From Amedibacillus dolichus DSM 3991 (GTDB taxonomy: Bacteria > Bacillota_I > Bacilli_A > Erysipelotrichales > Erysipelotrichaceae): a stretch of 64,000 nucleotides of DNA. The DNA lies in NCBI RefSeq assembly GCF_000154285.1, contig NZ_DS483477.1:372001-436000 (forward strand). Direction: 5' to 3'. The translations under genes and the position numbers were made by a program. This document shows, piece by piece, positions 19,770-29,004 of the stretch (positions within the stretch are counted from its first letter, which is position 1; every line of letters starts with the position of its first letter). The notes beneath the pieces are model-generated. The model had not been told where the DNA came from. It searched no databases and saw only the letters and a program-made list of their open reading frames with translations.

Positions 19770-19829
19770 TAGGCAAAGGCTGATACATAGAGCTTTTTTT
19801 CTAATATCCTAAGCATAGGAGGGAACAAC

Positions 19830-20072
19830 ATGAAAAGCTTAAGCGATTTGCCGATGCATGAAATAGGTCATATTGCTGAAATTGATAAGAATTTGAAACT
19901 TAGACGCAGACTGCTTGATTTAGGCTTCGTTAAAAATGAAAGTGTTGAACCGATACTTCAAAGTCCTTTTGGTGGAATGCGTGTTTATCGAATAAAAAAG
20001 GGTAAGATTGCCTTACGGGATAAGGATTGTAAACGAATTTATCTAAAGGAGGAAGGAGAAAAAAGATGCTGA
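19830..20072 (+). CDS. feoA: Ferrous iron transport protein FeoA
   Basis: 80 residues, one SH3-like FeoA domain: SLSDLPMHEIGHIAEI, RRRLLDLGF and SPFGGMRVYRIKKGKIALR. It modulates the FeoB permease on the cytoplasmic side. AGGAGGG precedes the ATG. The stop overlaps the start of feoB by 7 bases, so translation is coupled. Confidence 0.92.
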   Translation: MKSLSDLPMHEIGHIAEIDKNLKLRRRLLDLGFVKNESVEPILQSPFGGMRVYRIKKGKIALRDKDCKRIYLKEEGEKRC

Positions 20073-22165
20073 TTGATAAAATGATAGCAGCAAATGAAGA
20101 TATCAATACAATATACAAAGCAAATAAAAAAGGAGCAACGATCGCATTATTAGGAAATCCGAATGTTGGAAAAAGTACGGTTTTTAATGCTTTGACAAAT
20201 ATGAATCAGCATACCGGGAATTGGGCGGGAAAAACGGTAGCAATGGCTGAGGGTTACTATGTTTTTCGTGGACGAAGGAACCAAATTGCCGATTTGCCGG
20301 GGACATATTCTTTGATGCCACAGTCCAAGGAAGAGGAGGTTACACGGGATTTTTTGTGTAAGGAGAAAATTGATGTTTGTGTGGTTGTTTGTGATGCTAC
20401 TTTATTAGAAAGAAATCTGAACTTGGTTTTGCAAGTGATGGAAATTCACACAAATGTGATTGTTGCATTGAATATGATAGATGAAGCCATCGAAAAACAG
20501 ATTCAGATTGATGATCAAAAGCTTGCTGCAATGTTAGGCATCACAGTTGTAAAATTAAGTGCACGAAAAAAAGAGGGACTTCTTGAATTAATGCAGGCAA
20601 TCGAACATGCTATTCAACATGGTTCCACAAAGGATAGCTGTCATGTTGATTATGGAAATTTGGAACAAGCTATACTTTTGTTAAGTGAGAGTATATGCTC
20701 TGCTTCATTACCTAAGCGTTATTTAGCAATCCGCCTATTAGATCCAAAGGTTGAGCAAAGGGAGTTAGAGGATTATATTTTAAAAGAATCTAAAGCACGT
20801 GTGTTTGCTAAACGAGAAGAGATTTTACTAACGTTGAAGCTGGAGGAGGACTATGTCGAGTGTATCGTTAATAGCATTACAAATCGTGTAAAACAGCTAA
20901 CACAAGCATGTGTTTGTTATAAGAATAGTAGCTATGAACAAAGAGATGTAAAGCTAGATTCTTTTTTTACACATAAAGTTTGGGGATTGCTTAGTATGTT
21001 GGTATTGTTGGGTTGTATTTTTTGGATTACACTATCGCTGTCGAATATTCCAAGTGGGTGGTTATCTGAACGCTTTTATGAAATGGAAGCTCCATTAAAG
21101 GAGCTGCTTATGCAGCTTTCTATATCCGATACGATGATTCGTTTTCTTGTAGATGGGATATGGAAAACGTGCGGTTGGGTAATATCCGTTATGTTACCAC
21201 CGATGGCAATTTTCTTTCCGCTTTTTACGTTATTAGAAGATTTTGGCTATTTACCGAGAATCGCATTTTACCTAGATGGTATTTTTCAAAAGGTTCATGC
21301 GTGTGGGAAGCAGGCCTTAACGATGTGTATGGGGTTTGGCTGCAATGCAGTAGGAGTGGCAAATACAAGGATTATTGAAAGTCCAAGAGAACGCTTAATT
21401 GCGATATTAACAAATGTATTTATACCATGTAACGGACGTTTTCCTACGTTAATTACCATGATCTCGATGTTCTTTTTCGTAGCTTCTCCATGGAATCATG
21501 TCTTACAAAGTGCCTTGTTGATCGGAGTTATCCTGATTGGGGTAGCTATGAGCTTTGTGGTATCGAAGCTGTTGTCAAAAACCATATTAAAAGGAGTGGC
21601 TAGCTCGTTCGTATTAGAGCTTCCGCCTTACCGTAAGCCACAGCTTGGAAGTATTCTGGTACGTTCTTTATTCGACCGTACTTTATTTGTACTAGGGCGT
21701 GCAGTTAGTGTCGCGTTGCCTGCAGGTGGAATTATTTGGTTGTTAGCGAATATAAACATTGATGGAGTAAGCTTATTGGTGCATTGCGCCGATTTTCTTG
21801 ATCCTTTTGCACAACTGATGGGACTTGACGGTGTTATTTTATTCGCTTTCATTTTGGGCTTTCCTGCTAATGAAATCGTTTTGCCGATTATTTTAATGGC
21901 GTATTTATCCAATGGAGTCATGGTTGATATAAGCGACTTAACATTTGTAAAAGAGTTGTTTATTGCAAATGATTGGACCTGGGTAACCGCACTTTGTATG
22001 ATGCTATTCTCATTGGTACATTTTCCATGTGCGACAACGCTTTTAACTATAAAAAAAGAAACCGGTTCATGGAAGTGGACAATCCTTGCGTTTGTGATGC
22101 CAACGTTGATGGGAATTGCTTTATGTATGTTTGTAAATGGTTTAATGAAGTTCTTGTTTTTTTAA
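20066..22165 (+). CDS. feoB: Ferrous iron transporter FeoB
   Basis: 699 residues. The N-terminal GTPase has G1 LLGNPNVGKST (about 29-39), G3 DLPGTYSL and G4 NMID. The membrane half shows the Gate motifs MCMGFGCNAVGV and NVFIPCNGRFPT with their conserved Cys, and PLFTLLEDFGYLPR. It imports Fe2+, needed here for the many Fe-S proteins. Start ATG 20066 has AAAGGAGGA upstream within feoA. No Fur or DtxR box could be assigned with confidence. Confidence 0.95.
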   Translation: MLIDKMIAANEDINTIYKANKKGATIALLGNPNVGKSTVFNALTNMNQHTGNWAGKTVAMAEGYYVFRGRRNQIADLPGTYSLMPQSKEEEVTRDFLCKEKIDVCVVVCDATLLERNLNLVLQVMEIHTNVIVALNMIDEAIEKQIQIDDQKLAAMLGITVVKLSARKKEGLLELMQAIEHAIQHGSTKDSCHVDYGNLEQAILLLSESICSASLPKRYLAIRLLDPKVEQRELEDYILKESKARVFAKREEILLTLKLEEDYVECIVNSITNRVKQLTQACVCYKNSSYEQRDVKLDSFFTHKVWGLLSMLVLLGCIFWITLSLSNIPSGWLSERFYEMEAPLKELLMQLSISDTMIRFLVDGIWKTCGWVISVMLPPMAIFFPLFTLLEDFGYLPRIAFYLDGIFQKVHACGKQALTMCMGFGCNAVGVANTRIIESPRERLIAILTNVFIPCNGRFPTLITMISMFFFVASPWNHVLQSALLIGVILIGVAMSFVVSKLLSKTILKGVASSFVLELPPYRKPQLGSILVRSLFDRTLFVLGRAVSVALPAGGIIWLLANINIDGVSLLVHCADFLDPFAQLMGLDGVILFAFILGFPANEIVLPIILMAYLSNGVMVDISDLTFVKELFIANDWTWVTALCMMLFSLVHFPCATTLLTIKKETGSWKWTILAFVMPTLMGIALCMFVNGLMKFLFF

Positions 22166-22170
22166 GAAAT

Positions 22171-22225
22171 GAAAAAGCGTCTTAAACAATTGCTAAATAC
22201 GCTTTGTTTAAGACGCCGCTTTTTC
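22171..22225. terminator. Bidirectional terminator between feoB and the HAD gene
   Basis: GAAAAAGCG-TCTTAAAC pairs with GTTTAAGA-CGCCGCTTTTTC. Runs of A on the left and T on the right allow it to work on both strands for the converging genes. Confidence 0.85.
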
Positions 22226-22241
22226 ATTTGTGGTTAAGCTA

Positions 22242-23105
22242 CTAGCTTGTCTTTTGAAAGATATATTTATCAAGTGCTTTCGCAATTCCTGCCTCCATAT
22301 TGCTGTCGCATATATCAAAAGCAGCCTCTTTAACGATATTCATGGCATTTCCCATGGCGATGCTATGAGGGATTTGCTGCATCATGGATAAATCATTTTC
22401 AGCATCACCAAAACAAAGGATTTCTTCTTTGCTGATACCATTTGCTTCGGCTATTTTTAAAATGGCACTTGCTTTATTAACGCCTTTTGGCATAAGTTCA
22501 ATCCAACCTGGACCTACTTTTAATAAATCATAATCACGGAGCTCTTTTCGCATTTCCTCTAAATGCTTATCGAAAAAACGTTTTGTCTGAGTGAAAACGA
22601 CTTTATTGATGTCCTGCGTAAAGGTGTGCTCTTTATGTAATTCGATAAAATTATGCTTGGCACCCTTTAAACCGTAATCAGCAGGCTTTCGAAATAATAG
22701 ACTGTAAAGCAGTTTCTTAATTTTTAACCACCAGGAAATTTGATCGTACATGTCATAGCCACAAAAGTAGATTGCTTCACAACCGAAACGTTTTACAGTA
22801 CGACGGATTATTTGAGCATCTTTATCACATAATACTTGATCTACGAAATATTCCTTGTTTTTGTAGCTATAAATGATTTCACCGTTGATTCCCGCAACAT
22901 AGTTATTTCCATGTTGCTCCAACTGCAAGGGCTTTGTTACAAAATCAATTCCACTTTTATGTCTGCCTGTTGCAATAACTATAATAATTCCTTGCTTTTG
23001 CGCTTGGATAAGACGTTCTTTTGTTTTTTCATCAATCGTTTTATCATCGCGCAACAGTGTACCGTCAAGATCTGTTGCGATTAGCCTGATTTTCGGTATT
23101 TTCAT
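22242..23105 (-). CDS. Cof-type HAD-IIB phosphatase
   Basis: 287 residues. Motif I is IATDLDGTLL (nucleophile Asp), motif II IVIATGRH, motif III includes the Lys of GVNKASAILKI and motif IV is CFGDAENDLSMM. The large cap between motifs II and III marks the HAD-IIB (Cof) group, which hydrolyses sugar phosphates or flavin/pyridoxal phosphates. Substrate unknown. Single gene, GGAGC upstream. A second Cof paralogue is at 60495. Confidence 0.9.
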   Translation of the reverse strand: MKIPKIRLIATDLDGTLLRDDKTIDEKTKERLIQAQKQGIIIVIATGRHKSGIDFVTKPLQLEQHGNNYVAGINGEIIYSYKNKEYFVDQVLCDKDAQIIRRTVKRFGCEAIYFCGYDMYDQISWWLKIKKLLYSLLFRKPADYGLKGAKHNFIELHKEHTFTQDINKVVFTQTKRFFDKHLEEMRKELRDYDLLKVGPGWIELMPKGVNKASAILKIAEANGISKEEILCFGDAENDLSMMQQIPHSIAMGNAMNIVKEAAFDICDSNMEAGIAKALDKYIFQKTS

Positions 23106-23250
23106 AGATATGCTCCTTTCCTTCTATTGCTTTATAACACCTTAAATTTAAAATCGGGAAGCATCGATTATTTTATTTTTTTGTATGATAGAGCTTTTAT
23201 TTATTATAACATGCTTGTTAAAAATAGAAATATTAAATATATTGAAAGGG

Positions 23251-23283
23251 TAATAAAAAAGCTGTGTATTGCCACAGCTTTTA
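23251..23283 (-). terminator. Terminator of thl
   Basis: AAAAGCTGTG and CACAGCTTTT stem; on the minus strand it is followed by a run of T. Confidence 0.85.
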
Positions 23284-23292
23284 ATGATATGA

Positions 23293-24495
23293 TTAGCGTT
23301 TAACGATAACTGCAGTACCTTGTCCGCCTCCGATGCATAGAGAGGCAAGACCGGTCTTTGCATTACGTTTTACCATTTCATGAATTAAAGAAACAAGGAT
23401 ACGGTTACCAGATGCACCTACTGGATGTCCTAGTGCGATTGCGCCACCGTTTACATTTGTTTTTGCCATGAATGCTTCACGATCAATACCATGTTCTTCT
23501 ACTAATTCGTGAATAACACCAAGAGATTGAGCAGCAAATGCTTCGTTTAATTCAACCAATTCGATTTCGTCTAACTTCATATTTGCATTTTGAAGAGCAT
23601 GACGGATTGCAGGCGTAGGACCCAGACCCATAACCTTAGGATCTACACCACCCTGTCCAATGCCAACAATTTCGCAAATCGGAGTAAGGTTGTACTTTTC
23701 AACTGCTTCTTCACTAGCAAGCAATACGAAGCTTGCCCCATCATTGATACCGGAAGCATTCCCGGCAGTAACGGTTCCGTCTTTTTTGAAAGCAGGACGC
23801 AATTTAGCAAGCTTTTCTGGATTTGATTTACGATTTGGATGTTCATCTGTATCGAATGTAACAACTTCTTTGCGCAATTTTACTTCTACCGGTACAATTT
23901 CATCTTTGAAGCGTCCGCTATCCACAGCAGCGATTGCCTTTGTTTGAGAAGCGTAAGCAAATTCATCTTGCATTTCACGTGTAATACCATATTTATCAGC
24001 GATATTTTCAGCTGTAATACCCATGTGAATGTTATCGAATGCATCGGTAAGTGCATCGTAAATCATGTGGTCAACAACTTTGAAATCACCCATTTTATTT
24101 CCTGTACGAGTATTTGCAGGAATTAGATAAGGTGCACCTGACATAGATTCTACACCACCGGCAACAACGATATCATTGAAGCCTGTTTGAATAGACATAA
24201 CACCTTCCATTACTGTTCTTAATCCGGATCCACAAACCATATTTACAGAGTGTGCACATACAGTTTCAGGAATACCAGCTTTGATAGCCACCTGACGACC
24301 AACGTTTTGACCTAATCCAGCACCTAAAACGTTACCACATAAAACTTCATCAACATTTTCTGGTGCAACATTTGCATCTTCTAATAATGCTTTTACAACA
24401 GTAGCCCCTAAATCTGCAGGGTTAACGGTAGTTAATGAACCTAAGAAACTACCAATTGCGCTTCGTTTTGCGCTAACGACATAAGTTTTTTTCAT
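23293..24495 (-). CDS. thlA: Acetyl-CoA C-acetyltransferase (thiolase)
   Basis: 400 residues. It condenses two acetyl-CoA to acetoacetyl-CoA, the first step of butyrate synthesis. Cys88 in NMVCGSGLR is the acyl-bearing nucleophile; NEAFA, GHPVGASGNR and CIGGGQGTA carry the other catalytic groups. It faces the bcd operon, with which it shares the regulatory region but not the transcript. The promoter has a Rex-like box. The gene symbol follows clostridial usage. Confidence 0.95.
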   Translation of the reverse strand: MKKTYVVSAKRSAIGSFLGSLTTVNPADLGATVVKALLEDANVAPENVDEVLCGNVLGAGLGQNVGRQVAIKAGIPETVCAHSVNMVCGSGLRTVMEGVMSIQTGFNDIVVAGGVESMSGAPYLIPANTRTGNKMGDFKVVDHMIYDALTDAFDNIHMGITAENIADKYGITREMQDEFAYASQTKAIAAVDSGRFKDEIVPVEVKLRKEVVTFDTDEHPNRKSNPEKLAKLRPAFKKDGTVTAGNASGINDGASFVLLASEEAVEKYNLTPICEIVGIGQGGVDPKVMGLGPTPAIRHALQNANMKLDEIELVELNEAFAAQSLGVIHELVEEHGIDREAFMAKTNVNGGAIALGHPVGASGNRILVSLIHEMVKRNAKTGLASLCIGGGQGTAVIVKR

Positions 24496-24536
24496 TTTCT
24501 TTACCTGTCTTCCTTCCTTAAGAATATGGCATACAG

Positions 24537-24554
24537 ATGTATGCGTTCATACAT
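24537..24554. promoter_or_regulatory. Palindrome at the thl transcription start
   Basis: ATGTATG-CGTT-CATACAT, perfect 7-base arms, lies 4-5 bases downstream of the -10 and so covers the expected start of the thl transcript. An operator for an unidentified repressor is possible. Confidence 0.45.
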
Positions 24555-24558
24555 GAAT

Positions 24559-24609
24559 ATAGTAATTGTTTTCATGACGTTTGTCAACAGCTTGTGAAAT
24601 AATTCGTAA
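24559..24609 (-). promoter_or_regulatory. thl promoter with Rex-like box
   Basis: On the minus strand TTGACA (24587-24582) and TACTAT (24564-24559) are 17 bases apart. Four bases upstream of the -35 lies TTACGAA-TTAT-TTCACAA (24609-24592), 12 of 14 positions of the Bacillus Rex consensus TTGTGAA-N4-TTCACAA. The arrangement mirrors the bcd promoter. Confidence 0.6.
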
Positions 24610-24862
24610 GTGCTGCTCATAAAGGAAGATAATTCTGTATGGATATGAAAGGAAAACTGCGGGTTAAAGAGAATGTGAGATAGAGAAGATACATATTTAA
24701 TGCATATATATTAATATAGAAGAACAGAATAAGTGAAAATCGATACAGTAAGAAAATCTCATAATGAAAATAAAAAAACAAAGGTCATGGAATGGGATAC
24801 AGCAGCATCATTTTAATGTAACCGCTAACAACAATAGTTGTGAAAATAACAGTTAAAATAAC

Positions 24863-24914
24863 TTGTTAAAAATTTAACAATATTATTGACGCATAAACAT
24901 TTCAGTTATAAAAT
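24863..24914 (+). promoter_or_regulatory. bcd operon promoter with perfect Rex operator
   Basis: TTGTTAAAAATTTAACAA (24863-24880) matches every fixed base of the clostridial Rex operator TTGTTAA-N4-TTAACAA. Five bases later come TTGACG (24886-24891), a 17-base spacer and TAAAAT (24909-24914). Rex senses NADH/NAD+ and represses butyrate genes in Clostridia, so the operon should be induced when NADH accumulates. The stretch 24615-24860 shows no other feature. Confidence 0.8.
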
Positions 24915-25019
24915 TAGTAAGGATAGACGGCAATGAATATGTCCGTTTTCTGTCGAGAATCAATAAAAGGTTTATCTTTGTATTGATGATGTTCAGAAAA
25001 ATAAGGAGAGGAGATTTTT

Positions 25020-26159
25020 ATGGACTTCAATTTAACAGAACAACAAAAAATGATGAAAAAGCTATTTTCTGAGTTCGCTGAAAAAGAAGTGAAACCACTT
25101 GCTGGTGAAATTGATGAAGAAGAGCGCTTTCCAAGAGAAACTGTTGATAAAATGGTTGCTTGCAAGATGTTTGGTATTCCATTCTCAAGAGAATATGGCG
25201 GAGCTGGTGCAGATTACTTAAGCTACATTCTAGCAGTAGAAGAATTGAGTAAGGTTTGTGCTACGACAGGAGTAATTCTTTCTGCCCACACTTCCCTTGG
25301 AACGTTTCCAATTGATGCTTTCGGTACACCTGAGCAGAAAGCAAAATACTTACCTGATCTATGCTCCGGTAAAAAGCTTGGTGCATTCGGTTTAACAGAG
25401 CCTAATGCAGGTACAGATGCTGCCGGTCAGCAGACAACAGCGGTGAAAGATGGTGATGATTATATCATCAACGGTAGTAAGATCTTTATTACGAATGCCG
25501 GAGAAGCAGATATTTATGTTATCTTCGCTATGACAGATAAATCACAGGGTACTAGAGGTATTTCTGCATTTATCCTTGAAAAGGGTATGCCTGGCTTCAC
25601 AATCGGTAAACATGAAAAGAAACTTGGTATCCGTGCTTCCGCAACATGTGAATTGATTTTCAACAATGTACGTGTTAGTAAGGATCACCTTCTTGGACAG
25701 GAAGGAAAAGGCTTCAAAATCGCAATGCAAACACTTGATGGTGGACGTATCGGTATTGCAGCACAGGCTCTTGGTATTGCACAGGGAGCTATTGATGAAG
25801 CGGTTGCTTACGTAAAATCACGTAAACAATTTGGTCGTCCGATTGCTAAATTCCAGAATACTCAGTTCCAGTTGGCTGATATGCAGACAAAAACAGATGC
25901 AGCTCGCTTGTTAGTATATAATGCTGCAATGGCAAAAGAAAACGGACAGCCATATACATTTGCGGCTGCAGAAGCTAAATTGTTTGCTGCTGAAGTTGCA
26001 ATGGAAGTTACTACAAAAGCAGTTCAGCTATTAGGTGGTTATGGTTATACTCGTGATTACCCAGTAGAAAGAATGTTCAGAGATGCTAAGATTACTGAAA
26101 TCTATGAAGGTACTTCCGAAGTACAACGCATGGTTATCAGCGGTCAGATGTTGAAGTAA
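25020..26159 (+). CDS. bcd: Butyryl-CoA dehydrogenase (short-chain acyl-CoA dehydrogenase)
   Basis: 379 residues. It reduces crotonyl-CoA to butyryl-CoA with FAD. AFGLTEPNAGTDAAG and IFITNAGEADIY bind the flavin and substrate, RKQFGRPIAKFQ is the ACAD signature, and the catalytic Glu is in ITEIYEGTSEVQRM (near 367). With the EtfBA pair directly downstream it forms the electron-bifurcating complex that couples crotonyl-CoA reduction to ferredoxin reduction by NADH. GGAGAGGAG lies upstream. Confidence 0.95.
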   Translation: MDFNLTEQQKMMKKLFSEFAEKEVKPLAGEIDEEERFPRETVDKMVACKMFGIPFSREYGGAGADYLSYILAVEELSKVCATTGVILSAHTSLGTFPIDAFGTPEQKAKYLPDLCSGKKLGAFGLTEPNAGTDAAGQQTTAVKDGDDYIINGSKIFITNAGEADIYVIFAMTDKSQGTRGISAFILEKGMPGFTIGKHEKKLGIRASATCELIFNNVRVSKDHLLGQEGKGFKIAMQTLDGGRIGIAAQALGIAQGAIDEAVAYVKSRKQFGRPIAKFQNTQFQLADMQTKTDAARLLVYNAAMAKENGQPYTFAAAEAKLFAAEVAMEVTTKAVQLLGGYGYTRDYPVERMFRDAKITEIYEGTSEVQRMVISGQMLK

Positions 26160-26182
26160 GAGTGAGAAAGGAATGTAAGACT

Positions 26183-26971
26183 ATGAAGATTATCGTTCTT
26201 GTAAAACAGGTACCGGATTCAACTGAAATCCGTGTTGACAAAGTAACTGGTACACTTATTCGTGCAGGTGTTCCAAGTATCATTAACCCAGATGATTTAG
26301 CTGGTGTTGAAGCTGCATTGCAGTTGAAAGAAGAAAAGGGAGCTACGGTTACGATCGTAACTATGGGACCTCCAATGGCTGCCGATATGCTTAAGGAATT
26401 GTATGCTCGTGGTGTTGATGAATGTATTTTGGTTACAGACCGTGCATTTGCAGGTGCTGATACTTGCGCAACATCTTCAACTCTTGCCGCTGTGCTTGAA
26501 AAAACCGGATACGATTTGATTATTGCCGGTCGTCAGGCAATCGATGGTGATACTGCGCAGGTTGGTCCTCAGACTGCTGAACGTTTGGGTATCCCTCAGG
26601 TAACTTATGTTGATGAAATCATCGATCTTACCGATACGATTGTAACGGTTAAGAAATCTTTAGAAGACTGTGAAGAAATTTTGGAAGCTAAGTTGCCTTG
26701 TGTATTAACTACCTTAAGCGGTATGAATGAGCCCCGTTATATGAACTGTAACGATATCGTAGATAGCTTCTCAAAAGAAGTTAAGATCATGACATTTAAC
26801 GATTTGGGAATTGATGCTAGTCTTGTTGGTTTAGCCGGTTCTCCTACAAAGGTTCACCACACATTTACAAAAGAAGTAACTGCGGAAACAGAAACTTATA
26901 CATTGCCAGCTGGTGAAGCTGCAAAATTGATTGCTACTACATTAAAGGAAAAGCAATTGATTACGAAATAG
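26183..26971 (+). CDS. etfB: Electron transfer flavoprotein beta subunit
   Basis: 262 residues from ATG 26183 (MKIIVLVKQVPDSTEIRVD), chosen because AAAGG precedes it and family members start there; a GTG at 26162 is possible. The ETF signature is DLIIAGRQAIDGDTAQVGPQ (near residue 115). It binds the bifurcating FAD/NADH partner with EtfA. Third-codon usage matches the neighbouring highly expressed genes. Confidence 0.94.
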   Translation: MKIIVLVKQVPDSTEIRVDKVTGTLIRAGVPSIINPDDLAGVEAALQLKEEKGATVTIVTMGPPMAADMLKELYARGVDECILVTDRAFAGADTCATSSTLAAVLEKTGYDLIIAGRQAIDGDTAQVGPQTAERLGIPQVTYVDEIIDLTDTIVTVKKSLEDCEEILEAKLPCVLTTLSGMNEPRYMNCNDIVDSFSKEVKIMTFNDLGIDASLVGLAGSPTKVHHTFTKEVTAETETYTLPAGEAAKLIATTLKEKQLITK

Positions 26972-26985
26972 GGAGGTAACGAGAT

Positions 26986-28008
26986 ATGGCTAAATTTGAA
27001 GGATACAAAGATATTTACGTTTTTGTTGAACAGAAAAACGGAGAAATTGCAAATGTAGGATATGAGCTGATCTCAGAAGCTAGAAAGCTGGTTGCTTCTA
27101 TTCCTCACATGAACTTTGATGTTGTCGGTGTATTGCTAGGACACAATATTAAAGATAAAGCGAATGATGTTATTAAGCATGGTGCAGATAAGGTAATCGT
27201 TGTAGATGATGAATTATTAGCTACGTATTCTACACAATTCTATGCTGATGCATTGACACAGGTAATCAATGCATTTAAACCGGATTCATTATTAACCGGT
27301 GCAACGGTATTGGGACGTGATTTAGCACCACGTGTTGCTGCTCGATTGAATGCCGGATTGACTGCCGATGCTACAAAAATCGAAATGGATCCGGAAAAGG
27401 AAGATGAAGCATTACTGTTAGTAACTCGTCCAACCTTTGGTGGTAACTTGTTTGGTACAATTATCTGTCCGGATACACGTCCACAGATGGCAACAATTCG
27501 TCCAAATGTATTCTCAATGGATCCAGTTGATGAATCAAGAACTGGTGAAGTTATTGAATTCACTCCTGAATTTACAGATAAAGAAGCAAAAGTTGTTGTT
27601 AAAGAAGTCATTGAAAAAGTTGTTGAAGGTATTGATATCACAAAATGCGACATTCTTGTTGGTGCCGGACGTGGTGCAGAAGACTGCTTGGATATGGTAG
27701 CTGCTGTCGCAGAAGAATTAGGCGGAGCAATGTGTGCTAGTCGTGCGGTAGTAGATGATGGATTAGCTGATAAAGCAATTCAGGTAGGTCAGACCGGTAA
27801 GACGGTACGTCCTTCTCTATATATCGCTTGTGGTATTTCCGGAGCATGCCAGCATGTTGCCGGTATGGAAAAATCCGATATGATTATTGCAATCAACCGT
27901 GATCCTCAGGCTGAAATTTTCAGTATTGCAAATATGGGATTTGTCGGTGATGTAAAAGAAATCCTTCCTCTGTTGAAAGAAGAAATCATTGCTGCAAAAA
28001 AAGCATAA
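26986..28008 (+). CDS. etfA: Electron transfer flavoprotein alpha subunit
   Basis: 340 residues. The N-terminal ETF domain includes GADKVIVVDDELL; the C-terminal FAD domain has VGAGRGAEDCLDMV, VGQTGKTVRPSLYIACGISG and AINRDPQAEIF, all typical. With EtfB it delivers electrons to Bcd. GGGAGGT precedes the ATG, 14 bases after etfB. Confidence 0.95.
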   Translation: MAKFEGYKDIYVFVEQKNGEIANVGYELISEARKLVASIPHMNFDVVGVLLGHNIKDKANDVIKHGADKVIVVDDELLATYSTQFYADALTQVINAFKPDSLLTGATVLGRDLAPRVAARLNAGLTADATKIEMDPEKEDEALLLVTRPTFGGNLFGTIICPDTRPQMATIRPNVFSMDPVDESRTGEVIEFTPEFTDKEAKVVVKEVIEKVVEGIDITKCDILVGAGRGAEDCLDMVAAVAEELGGAMCASRAVVDDGLADKAIQVGQTGKTVRPSLYIACGISGACQHVAGMEKSDMIIAINRDPQAEIFSIANMGFVGDVKEILPLLKEEIIAAKKA

Positions 28009-28019
28009 TGTAACATATT

Positions 28020-28052
28020 CATAAACAAGAAGGAATTCCCTTCTTGTTTATG
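28020..28052 (+). other. Perfect 14-bp intercistronic hairpin (etfA-hbd)
   Basis: CATAAACAAGAAGG and CCTTCTTGTTTATG with a 5-base loop. No T-run follows, so it is more likely an RNA-stability or processing element than a terminator. Confidence 0.6.
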
Positions 28053-28082
28053 GCATTTAAAATAATAAAGGAGATCAAGAAA

Positions 28083-28922
28083 ATGAAAAAAGTTGGTGTA
28101 ATCGGCGCCGGTACAATGGGCCAAGGTATTGCAAATGCATTCGCTTCTAATGGATATGACGTAACTGTATGTGATATTAAAATCGAATGGGCACAGGGCG
28201 GTATTGATAAAATCGCTGGTAAAATGGATAAATTGGTTGCTAGAGAAAAAATGACTGCAGAAAAAGCTGCAGAAGTAAAGGCTAACCTAAAAGCCGGTGT
28301 ATATGAAGATCTAGCAGATTGCGATTTGATCGTTGAAGCTGTACTTGAAAAAATGGAAGTTAAGAAAGATTTGTTTACAAAGCTAGATGAAATCTGCAAA
28401 GATTCTTGTATCTTTGGCACAAATACATCTTCTTTATCAATTACAGAAATCGCAACCGGTATCAAGCACAATGTTATCGGTATGCACTTTTTCAACCCTG
28501 CTGACCGCATGAAGCTTGTTGAAGTTATTTCCGGTATCAATACTCCGGTAGAAACAAAAGAGGCAATCTTAGAAATTTCTAAATCTTTAGGAAAAACTCC
28601 TGTTGAGGTTGCAGAAGGTCCTGGTTTTGTTGTAAACCGTATTTTGATTCCTATGATCAACGAAGCTGCTTTTATCCTACAGGAAGGTATTGCTTCTGTG
28701 GAAGATATTGATACAGCTATGAAGCTAGGTGCAAATCACCCTATGGGGCCTCTTGCATTAGGCGACTTGATTGGATTGGATATCGTAGAAGCGATTATGG
28801 ACGTTCTATACAATGAAACAAAGGATTCTAAATATCGTTGCTGTACGCTAATTAGAAAAATGGTTCGTGGTAAAAAACTTGGTCAAAAGACCGGTGTAGG
28901 ATTCTACGACTATTCTAAATAA
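28083..28922 (+). CDS. hbd: 3-hydroxybutyryl-CoA dehydrogenase
   Basis: 279 residues from ATG 28083 (MKKVGVIGAGTMGQGIA), preceded by AAAGGAGAT; the open frame extends upstream without a ribosome-binding site. It reduces acetoacetyl-CoA to 3-hydroxybutyryl-CoA. Rossmann GAGTMGQG at 8-15, catalytic His in GMHFFNPADRMKLVEV with Glu, and Asn in FVVNRILIPMINEA are present. Confidence 0.95.
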   Translation: MKKVGVIGAGTMGQGIANAFASNGYDVTVCDIKIEWAQGGIDKIAGKMDKLVAREKMTAEKAAEVKANLKAGVYEDLADCDLIVEAVLEKMEVKKDLFTKLDEICKDSCIFGTNTSSLSITEIATGIKHNVIGMHFFNPADRMKLVEVISGINTPVETKEAILEISKSLGKTPVEVAEGPGFVVNRILIPMINEAAFILQEGIASVEDIDTAMKLGANHPMGPLALGDLIGLDIVEAIMDVLYNETKDSKYRCCTLIRKMVRGKKLGQKTGVGFYDYSK

Positions 28923-28937
28923 TTAAACAAACATTAT

Positions 28938-28980
28938 GTGAACCTATAATTGCATGCACTCATGAGAATTGTGGGTTCAC
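28938..28980 (+). other. Intercistronic hairpin (hbd-crt)
   Basis: GTGAACCTATAATT pairs with AATTGTGGGTTCAC (14 pairs, two of them G-U). CTTTTAAC follows, a weak tail, so partial termination or mRNA processing is possible. Confidence 0.5.
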
Positions 28981-29004
28981 CTTTTAACATAAGGAGAGTA
29001 TAAG

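Noticed and set aside
19800-19830. Metal-repressor box before feoA (CCTAAGCATAGG)
   Set aside because: The palindrome is short, overlaps the ribosome-binding site and does not fit a Fur or DtxR consensus.
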